Position numbers and translations under genes: made by a program. A stretch of DNA of 6,251 nucleotides from Gammaproteobacteria bacterium (lineage in GTDB: Bacteria > Pseudomonadota > Gammaproteobacteria > Arenicellales > DRJH01): NCBI GenBank assembly GCA_011052285.1, contig DRJH01000269.1, positions 1 through 6,251 on the forward strand. The letters are read 5' to 3'. Each line of letters begins with the position of its first letter. Position 1 is the stretch's first letter. The notes below the pieces were generated by a model. It saw only the letters and a list, made by a program, of their open reading frames with translations, made no database searches and was not told the DNA's origin. Positions 1 to 5,575 of the stretch are shown here, piece by piece.

Positions 1-834
1 ACTGTAAATATTGCCCGTGAACAGAATAAATTGCTCAGCTTCTTGATGGTTGCGAAAATACAAATTGGTCAAATGATAGACCGCGACAAAATACAGATTC
101 GTGGCAACAAATATGCCCAAATTCTTGCGAAACCGGTGGACCAGATCCTCTCCCAGAGGGCGGTTATTCCAGGGAAACAGTGTCAACATGCCGATCAGGT
201 TGCAGGCAGTGCCAAAACCCAGCGACATGACCACGAACATCGGTGCCAAAATAGCGGCATCAAAAGCCGAGCGGGCAATGATAAAACCAAAGATCGAGCC
301 AGTACCGGTGGTCAATACAATGCGCCAGATAAATGCCGCCATCCCGGCCTGATGGTTATAGCCGGCCATCCTTGCCTCCAGCATGGTCCACAGGTAAATC
401 ACTGCGACCAGGATCAGTCCCGTGTATAGAATAATGTTCCAGGCAAAAATAGAGGTAAAATTATAGTGGGTCATGGCTATAATCAGCCTATCCGGCCGGC
501 CCAGATCCAACACCAGCACGGTCAAGCCCCCTATCAGCAGGGTGATGGCCATGAGCGCCGAGTAACGCGCCAACGGCTTATACACTGTTTTGCGAAACAC
601 CGAAGCAATGGACGCGGTATTGAGCGCACCAGAGGCTGCGACAATAAGAAAAATGGCAAACACATGGGGCAAACCCCAAACCACTTGATTGTTCATGCCG
701 GTCACATAATGGCCATTGCTTTCCATATACCAGGCTGCCAACAGGCCGACCAGCACCAGCACGCCGAAGGCTGCCAGGATCAGATAAAAACCGAGCTGCT
801 TTTCCTTCAAAGGCATATAAACAATCGTTGTCAT
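1..834 (-). CDS. dsrP: DsrP, NrfD/PsrC-family integral membrane subunit (C-terminus cut off by window edge)
   Basis: This frame is open from the ATG at 834-832 to base 1, giving 278 residues with no stop. It encodes the quinone-interacting membrane subunit of the DsrMKJOP complex, expected to exchange electrons between the quinone pool and the periplasmic DsrO/DsrJ. At least seven hydrophobic segments are visible, at about residues 15-36, 50-72, 93-112, 126-150, 165-190, 193-220 and 238-259. The family-typical LDLGRPDR stretch (residues 108-115) follows the third segment, and His57 lies in the second. NrfD/PsrC proteins are usually around 400 residues, so about a third is missing. The start is supported by a GGGGGAG ribosome-binding site five bases upstream; the GTG codon just before the ATG is a less likely start. 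The gene follows dsrO by 15 bases. The NrfD family is certain; the DsrP assignment rests on the operon context. Confidence 0.93.
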   Translation of the reverse strand, partial: MTTIVYMPLKEKQLGFYLILAAFGVLVLVGLLAAWYMESNGHYVTGMNNQVVWGLPHVFAIFLIVAASGALNTASIASVFRKTVYKPLARYSALMAITLLIGGLTVLVLDLGRPDRLIIAMTHYNFTSIFAWNIILYTGLILVAVIYLWTMLEARMAGYNHQAGMAAFIWRIVLTTGTGSIFGFIIARSAFDAAILAPMFVVMSLGFGTACNLIGMLTLFPWNNRPLGEDLVHRFRKNLGIFVATNLYFVAVYHLTNLYFRNHQEAEQFILFTGNIYS

Positions 835-839
835 CACCA

Positions 840-846
840 CTCCCCC
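840..846 (-). promoter_or_regulatory. Ribosome-binding site of dsrP
   Basis: GGGGGAG on the minus strand stands five bases before the ATG at 834-832, within the 15-base gap after the dsrO stop. Its spacing favours this ATG over the adjacent GTG at 837-835. Confidence 0.75.
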
Positions 847-849
847 ACG

Positions 850-1635
850 TCAGATTCCCTGATAGCGCACCCGGGGATTGAGGGCCAGATCTGCACGGAT
901 TGCCCGACTGGTCACCTCGGTACGTTGCTTGGCAATCGCACTCTCCGGGTCACTCAGATCACCAAACGTCAGGGCTTTATTCCCCAGCTTGGCACATGCT
1001 TCGACACAGGCCGGCTGCTCTCCCCGGTCCACTCTTTGGACACAGAATGTGCAGCTCTCCACAGTCCCCTTACCACGCGGCACCAACACCCTTTGGTCAT
1101 GCAACGCCTCATGGATAAACGAGCGAGCCTTGTAGGGGCAGGCCATCATACAATAGCGACAGCCGATACAAATATGCTTGTCCACCAGCACGATACCATC
1201 TGCCCGCTTAAACGAAGCCCCGGTGGGACAGACATCAACACAGGGTGGGTTTTCGCAATGTTGACAAAATAGCGGCAGGATATGGGTTTTCCCGGTTTCC
1301 CGATCTCGCAGTTTCACTTTGCGAATCCAGTGTGCCTTCTGGGTGGCACGCGACCGGCTTTCGTCCGTGCTGCCCTTGCCCCAGCCATTTTCCAGTTGAC
1401 AAGCATCGACACAAGCAGTGCAACTGTCCGTACAACGCTCCGTATCCACCAGCATACCCCAACGCACTGCGGATGAAGCCGGCTGGTCATTGGGTTTGGC
1501 TGCAGCCAGCTCCACCAGCCGCAGCCCCGGACTCAAGGCCACTAAGGCAGCCGCACCACCGATCCATTTGCGTTTCGACAGGTCCGTCTGTGGAGGTGAA
1601 CTTTGCTGTTGCGATGAGTAATGAGTCTCTTTCAT
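850..1635 (-). CDS. dsrO: DsrO, exported ferredoxin-like iron-sulfur subunit of DsrMKJOP
   Basis: The gene encodes 261 residues of an NrfC/TtrB-like protein that relays electrons between DsrJ and DsrP on the periplasmic side. Sixteen cysteines fit four 4Fe-4S clusters: C68/C72/C75/C79, C124/C127/C132/C136, C156/C159/C162/C166 and C195/C198/C210/C214. The N-terminus carries a probable Tat signal, SKRKWIG at residues 20-26, followed by a short hydrophobic stretch (GGAAALVALSPG) and Ala-rich sequence. It has Lys-Arg in place of the canonical twin arginine and Trp in place of Phe. I chose the ATG at 1635-1633 because it lies 20 bases past the dsrJ stop and 11 bases after GGAAGG. The same frame is open back to an ATG at 1698, but that would overlap dsrJ by 43 bases and put 21 unneeded residues ahead of the signal. 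It ends in TGA, with dsrP 15 bases downstream. Confidence 0.95.
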   Translation of the reverse strand: MKETHYSSQQQSSPPQTDLSKRKWIGGAAALVALSPGLRLVELAAAKPNDQPASSAVRWGMLVDTERCTDSCTACVDACQLENGWGKGSTDESRSRATQKAHWIRKVKLRDRETGKTHILPLFCQHCENPPCVDVCPTGASFKRADGIVLVDKHICIGCRYCMMACPYKARSFIHEALHDQRVLVPRGKGTVESCTFCVQRVDRGEQPACVEACAKLGNKALTFGDLSDPESAIAKQRTEVTSRAIRADLALNPRVRYQGI

Positions 1636-1650
1636 GGTCTGTGTTGCCTT

Positions 1651-1666
1651 CCGGACTATTGTCCGG
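1651..1666 (-). repeat. Perfect inverted repeat (hairpin) over the dsrJ stop and dsrO ribosome-binding region
   Basis: CCGGAC and its exact reverse complement GTCCGG are separated by four bases, so the mRNA can form a six-base-pair, GC-rich stem with an AAUA loop. The stem covers the end of dsrJ including its TAG stop. Its 3' arm takes up the first two bases of the GGAAGG at 1652-1647 that probably serves dsrO. No run of T follows, so it is not a factor-independent terminator. It could couple dsrO translation to passage of ribosomes through dsrJ, or it could be chance. Confidence 0.5.
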
Positions 1667-2087
1667 CGCTCTTGCTGACCGGAACGGTGGCATGACATTC
1701 GAAGCAGTCAATTTTTACCGCCGTATATTCGTGGCAGCTGCTGCAAAACTGTCCTTTCTCATTGATCGGTATATACTGCTGCTTGGCATCTTTTTGGGCA
1801 TGACAACTGACGCAATTGACCAGACTGTAGCGTTTGGTGCGGATCCCGCGGCGCATGGTTTCATCGCGCTGATGGTATAGAAAGTTAAAATGCTCACGGC
1901 GCATGATCGACTTGGGCTGAACACACTGTTTGGCATCCTGAGGCAAGGGAATGTCCGGCACAGGTACCGCGGCTCGCACCAGCGACACCATGGCCAATAA
2001 CATCACGTACAGGACCAGTCGGTGAAGAAAAGTCACCTGCACGTCAGCAGAACGGGTTGAACCAGCCGTTTTCCCAGCCATTTTCAT
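1656..2087 (-). CDS. dsrJ: DsrJ, membrane-anchored triheme cytochrome c
   Basis: The gene encodes 143 residues with three c-type haem motifs: CVSCH at 92-96, CSSCH at 115-119 and CFECH at 128-132. A basic N-terminus followed by one hydrophobic segment (about residues 19-41) acts as signal and probably as an uncleaved anchor, as reported for A. vinosum DsrJ. The conserved block after the anchor (AKQCVQPKSIMRREHF, residues 52-67) contains Cys55, which matches in context the unusual distal cysteine haem ligand described for DsrJ. The protein is the periplasmic redox component of DsrMKJOP, and its electron partner is not settled in the literature. The first ATG directly abuts the dsrL TAA stop with no spacer. 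A second in-frame ATG lies two codons on, at 2081-2079. Only a weak GGGCGA is seen upstream, so translation probably depends on coupling to dsrL. The stop is TAG. Confidence 0.95.
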   Translation of the reverse strand: MKMAGKTAGSTRSADVQVTFLHRLVLYVMLLAMVSLVRAAVPVPDIPLPQDAKQCVQPKSIMRREHFNFLYHQRDETMRRGIRTKRYSLVNCVSCHAQKDAKQQYIPINEKGQFCSSCHEYTAVKIDCFECHATVPVSKSAGQ

Positions 2088-4040
2088 TTATTCGCCCAAA
2101 GCCATATTGATGTAGCCGGTCGGACAAACATCGGCACAGATGTGACAACCGATGCACCGATTGTAATCGGTATCCACATAACGGCCCATGGTTCTGGCAT
2201 CCTTCTTGACCCGGAAAATTGCGTCCTGCGGGCAATAGATCACACAATTATCGCATTCAAAACACAAACCACAACTCATACAGCGGGCAGCCTCGGTTTG
2301 CGCCTCCTGAGCATCGTAACCAACGAGACGTTCATCAAAATGACCCAGGACCTGTTCACTATCCGGCACATCGGAATGACGCAGACCTCGATTTTGGCCT
2401 TTGAAATGGCCCAGAAATAGCTTGTCGGCTAAAATAATCTCATTGGCCGAGCGATCTTCAAAATTATGGATCGCAAACTTCGCATCATCCGTACCGAGAG
2501 TAGCACCGGCCTGACAGGTCTCGGGCTGAAGACCGACTTCCTGCAATTTAGCTGCCAGATCAAAGCGATGTACGTCAACCTTAGGCCGTTTGCGATTGGC
2601 ATCTTGGTGCAGATACCGGTCGACACTGTCTGCTGCGATCGAGGCCTGGCCGATGGCAGTTGTCAGCAAATGCGGCCTGACCACATCGCCACAGACGAAA
2701 TGGCCTTCCTGGTCCGGAACCGCATAGCCCCGGTCGGCATTAATCAATCGCCGTTCATTGGCCATCGCCTCCAAGCCCTCCATGGCCGCCAGCTGACCAA
2801 CGGCCGAGACGATCAAATCAGCTTCCAAGGTAAATTCCGTGCCTTCGATGGGGTGTGGAATCTCTTTGGCATCAACCGTACAACGGGCCATTTTCAGGCC
2901 GATCGCACGACCTGCATCATTCTTGAGCACCTCAAGGGGCATGACTTCGTTGAGGATCGTCACTCCTTCCTGCAGGGCATCGCTCACTTCTTCCTCGGAA
3001 GCGGTCATCTTGTCCTGTGGGAATAATGCCGTCAAGGTAACATCCGCACTCTGACGCTGTGCTACCAAGGTCTCATCATGGACCACGCGTCCGGCGATCA
3101 CCTCTTCAGGCAGCAGCTTTGCATCCAGTCCGGGAATGCTGCCAAGGCGCCGTGATACCGAAACGACATCAATTGAAGTGTCACCACCACCAATACAAAC
3201 CACCTTACTGGCACCAATTTTCAGGCGCCCCTTGTTATAGGCTTCAAGAAATTCCAGGCCAGTGATGCAATTCGGTGCGTCATTACCAGCCGCCGGCAAA
3301 GCCCGCCCGGTCTGACAGCCCAGCGCCCAGACCACCGCATCAAAGTCCTGCTCAAGCGATGCTATGCTCACATCTTTACCCACCCGGGTGTTGGTACGAA
3401 CCTTGATATCACCGAGATTGAGGATGCGTTGAATCTCCTGGTCCAGGGTACCACGTGGCACCCGATAGTCGGGTATGCCGGAACGAAACATACCACCGAG
3501 TTGCTCCTGCATTTCGAAAATCACCACCGCGTGGCCCTTACGACGCAGCTGATAGGCAGCAGCCAGACCGGCCGGCCCACCACCAATCACTGCGACAATC
3601 TTGCCACTGAGCACTGGTGCAGATGGGTATTGAAAATTGTTCGAACAAGCCGTGTCACCGATAAATTGTTCAACCGCATTGATGCCGACAAAGTCATCGA
3701 CCTTGTTGCGATTGCAACTGGTCTGACAGGGTGCCGGGCATACCCGCCCCATCATGGACGGAAACGGATTGGCTTCCGTCAGGCGGCGAAAGGCATATTC
3801 CTGCCAACTCATGTCTCCAGGTGCTTTTTCCACCCCGCGCGCGATTTGCAACCAACCCCGAATATCTTCTCCGGAAGGACAGCTGCCCTGACAGGGTGGT
3901 GTCCGCAGTACATAGGTTGGGCATTTATGCGAATGGTCCTGGACAAAAATTGCATCATGCCAGCGCTTACGGACATGATCACCATCCTTATACTTGCGAA
4001 AAGTCAGATTTTTTGTCACTTCATCAGCTGTTGCTGCCAT
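2088..4040 (-). CDS. dsrL: DsrL, iron-sulfur flavoprotein NAD(P)H:acceptor oxidoreductase
   Basis: The protein is 650 residues, similar to the roughly 650 usual for DsrL, and belongs to the GltD/NfnB-like family. The N-terminal Fe-S region has C40, C50, C54, C101, C105 and C109. The FAD-binding Rossmann motif is VIGGGPAGLAAA (151-162), and the second nucleotide-binding motif is CIGGGDTSIDV (282-292). The GDVVRP block (451-456) closes the FAD domain. A linker of about 100 residues leads to a C-terminal ferredoxin domain with C593/C596/C599/C603 and C629/C632/C635/C639, preceded by an extra CxxC pair at C587/C590. In A. vinosum, DsrL is cytoplasmic, required for oxidation of stored sulfur, and transfers electrons between DsrAB and NAD(H). 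The start ATG has AGGAGA six bases upstream and lies 21 bases after dsrK. The product contains no predicted membrane segment or export signal. Confidence 0.95.
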   Translation of the reverse strand: MAATADEVTKNLTFRKYKDGDHVRKRWHDAIFVQDHSHKCPTYVLRTPPCQGSCPSGEDIRGWLQIARGVEKAPGDMSWQEYAFRRLTEANPFPSMMGRVCPAPCQTSCNRNKVDDFVGINAVEQFIGDTACSNNFQYPSAPVLSGKIVAVIGGGPAGLAAAYQLRRKGHAVVIFEMQEQLGGMFRSGIPDYRVPRGTLDQEIQRILNLGDIKVRTNTRVGKDVSIASLEQDFDAVVWALGCQTGRALPAAGNDAPNCITGLEFLEAYNKGRLKIGASKVVCIGGGDTSIDVVSVSRRLGSIPGLDAKLLPEEVIAGRVVHDETLVAQRQSADVTLTALFPQDKMTASEEEVSDALQEGVTILNEVMPLEVLKNDAGRAIGLKMARCTVDAKEIPHPIEGTEFTLEADLIVSAVGQLAAMEGLEAMANERRLINADRGYAVPDQEGHFVCGDVVRPHLLTTAIGQASIAADSVDRYLHQDANRKRPKVDVHRFDLAAKLQEVGLQPETCQAGATLGTDDAKFAIHNFEDRSANEIILADKLFLGHFKGQNRGLRHSDVPDSEQVLGHFDERLVGYDAQEAQTEAARCMSCGLCFECDNCVIYCPQDAIFRVKKDARTMGRYVDTDYNRCIGCHICADVCPTGYINMALGE

Positions 4041-4046
4041 TCTCGC

Positions 4047-4052
4047 TCTCCT
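4047..4052 (-). promoter_or_regulatory. Ribosome-binding site of dsrL
   Basis: AGGAGA on the minus strand is followed by a six-base spacer and the dsrL ATG at 4040-4038. It lies in the 21-base dsrK-dsrL gap, the longest gap in the window, so dsrL appears to have independent, efficient translation initiation. Confidence 0.8.
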
Positions 4053-4061
4053 AACACGCTA

Positions 4062-5564
4062 TTATTGCTCCCGACCCAGGATTAGTGCATCCCCAACCAA
4101 CTGATGGACACTGATAACAGAATCCGTGCCGATGTGGTAATACGGCATCACCTTGGCGAACTGCGTTTTACAGATAGCACAGATCGCAGCCATGTGGGTT
4201 ACCCCATGGTCCTCAATAACTTTCTGCAACGCCTGCATGCGTGGCATCGCTCCTTTGACCCGTAGTTCCAGTAAGTCGTCGGTCAGCAGGCCACCACCTC
4301 CGCCACAGCAGTAAGTCGCTTCACCAATGGTCTCCGGGGCCATATCGACAAAATGATTACACACCCCCCGGATCACTTCACGCGGGATAATGAACTGGCC
4401 ACCGGGAATATTCCCCATCCGTGAGCCTCGGGCCACATTGCAGGAATCATGGAAGGTCACAACCCGCTCATCATTGGCCGACTTGTCGACCTTCAGCGCC
4501 CCCTGCTGCAGTAAATCATAGGTGTATTCACAAATATGTTGCGGAACCGGATAGGCGGGATCGAGAAAATCAAAGGGCCCGATCAGCGTATTCCAGAAAC
4601 TGTAAGCAACCCGCCAGGCATGGCCACATTCCCCAACGATGATGCGTTTTACACCCAGTTCCAGCGCTGCTTCGCGAATTCGCATCGCGGCTTTTTGCAT
4701 GTTTTCATAGTTGCCTGCAAAGAGCCCGAAATTACCCGCCTCCGAAGCATGGGAACTTAAGGTCCAGCTTGCGCCCATTTGGTGAAAGACCTTGCCATAA
4801 CCGATCAGACCATCGATATGCGGCTCTGCAAAAAAGTCTGCCGAAGGGGTAATGAGCAGAATCTCGGCACCTGCTTCATCCACCGGGTAACGTACCGTCA
4901 CCCCGGTTTCTTCCTCCACATCTTCCTCAAGACCTTCCATGGTGTTGACCAGCGCCGGACCCGGCAGGCCAAGGTTATTTCCGATTTTGAAAACCTTGCC
5001 GATAATTTCATCGGTATATTTCTGGCCAATACCGACACAGTTGAGGATCTCGCGGCCCGCCATGGTGATTTCCGCCGTATCGATGCCATAAGGACAATAC
5101 ACCGAACAACGCCGACACTCCGAGCACTGATGGTAGTAGGTGTACCACTCTTCAAGCACTTCCTGGGTCAGTTCTCTGGCACCGACCAGTTTTGGCATCA
5201 GCTTGCCGGCCAGCGTGAAGTAGCGGCGATAGACACTACGCAACAGATCCTGACGTGCGACCGGCATATTTTTCGGGTCTGCGGTGCCGAGATAATAATG
5301 GCATTTGTCGGTACAGGCGCCGCATTTAACACAAGAATCCAAAAACACCTGCAAGGAACGGTATTTGCCCAGCAGATCAGCCATTTTATCCAGCGCCACC
5401 TGCTTCCAGTTTTCCGGCAGCTGCTCGGGAAAACCCAATGCCTTCAGATGCTCCGGCTTGGCGGCAAATGGCCGGGTATCGACCATCGCATCAGGCCGGA
5501 TTTTCGGTGCCACCACAATATCGGGCAATTCTGGTGTTGCGAATTTCGCCTTGGCGAGTGCCAT
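4062..5564 (-). CDS. dsrK: DsrK, HdrD-like iron-sulfur subunit with CCG domain
   Basis: The protein is 500 residues and cytoplasmic, related to the heterodisulfide reductase subunit HdrD. It has two classical 4Fe-4S sites, C78/C81/C84/C88 and C147/C150/C153/C157. A C-terminal CCG-type site is formed by C375 (HDSCN), C419-C420 (YCCGGGGG) and C462/C465 (ICAIC), the kind that holds a special catalytic cluster in Hdr proteins. The first CCG repeat seems reduced to C313 in GECGHAW, so only one such site is expected. Family knowledge places it as the partner of DsrM, acting on the DsrC trisulfide/disulfide and passing electrons to or from the membrane. I chose the ATG at 5564-5562 because AGGAGGA stands three bases upstream. 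A TTG at 5579-5577 is in frame and would add five residues, overlapping the dsrM stop, but it lacks that support. The gap to dsrM is 11 bases. Confidence 0.96.
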   Translation of the reverse strand: MALAKAKFATPELPDIVVAPKIRPDAMVDTRPFAAKPEHLKALGFPEQLPENWKQVALDKMADLLGKYRSLQVFLDSCVKCGACTDKCHYYLGTADPKNMPVARQDLLRSVYRRYFTLAGKLMPKLVGARELTQEVLEEWYTYYHQCSECRRCSVYCPYGIDTAEITMAGREILNCVGIGQKYTDEIIGKVFKIGNNLGLPGPALVNTMEGLEEDVEEETGVTVRYPVDEAGAEILLITPSADFFAEPHIDGLIGYGKVFHQMGASWTLSSHASEAGNFGLFAGNYENMQKAAMRIREAALELGVKRIIVGECGHAWRVAYSFWNTLIGPFDFLDPAYPVPQHICEYTYDLLQQGALKVDKSANDERVVTFHDSCNVARGSRMGNIPGGQFIIPREVIRGVCNHFVDMAPETIGEATYCCGGGGGLLTDDLLELRVKGAMPRMQALQKVIEDHGVTHMAAICAICKTQFAKVMPYYHIGTDSVISVHQLVGDALILGREQ

Positions 5565-5567
5565 GAA

Positions 5568-5574
5568 TCCTCCT
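5568..5574 (-). promoter_or_regulatory. Ribosome-binding site that sets the dsrK start
   Basis: AGGAGGA on the minus strand lies in the 11-base dsrM-dsrK gap, three bases before the ATG at 5564-5562. It is the strongest Shine-Dalgarno match in the window. It decides for this ATG over the in-frame TTG at 5579-5577, which lies upstream of it. Confidence 0.85.
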
Positions 5575-5575
5575 G

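Noticed and set aside
466..1272. Long plus-strand open frame of 268 codons antisense to dsrP and dsrO
   Set aside because: It crosses two well-supported minus-strand genes. Its translation is rich in His, Gln and Cys with no recognisable domain, and no ribosome-binding site stands out.
1636..1698. Upstream ATG at 1698 as the dsrO start
   Set aside because: It would overlap dsrJ by 43 bases and add 21 residues ahead of an already suitable export signal. The ATG at 1635 follows dsrJ closely and has a plausible ribosome-binding site.
3757..3780. Seven-base inverted repeat GACGGAA/TTCCGTC with a ten-base loop
   Set aside because: It lies inside the dsrL coding region, far from any gene boundary. 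One such repeat is expected by chance in a window of this size.
4041..4061. Possible internal promoter or terminator in the dsrK-dsrL gap, the longest in the window
   Set aside because: Twenty-one bases hold only the ribosome-binding site. No stem with a T run and no -35/-10 pair is visible.
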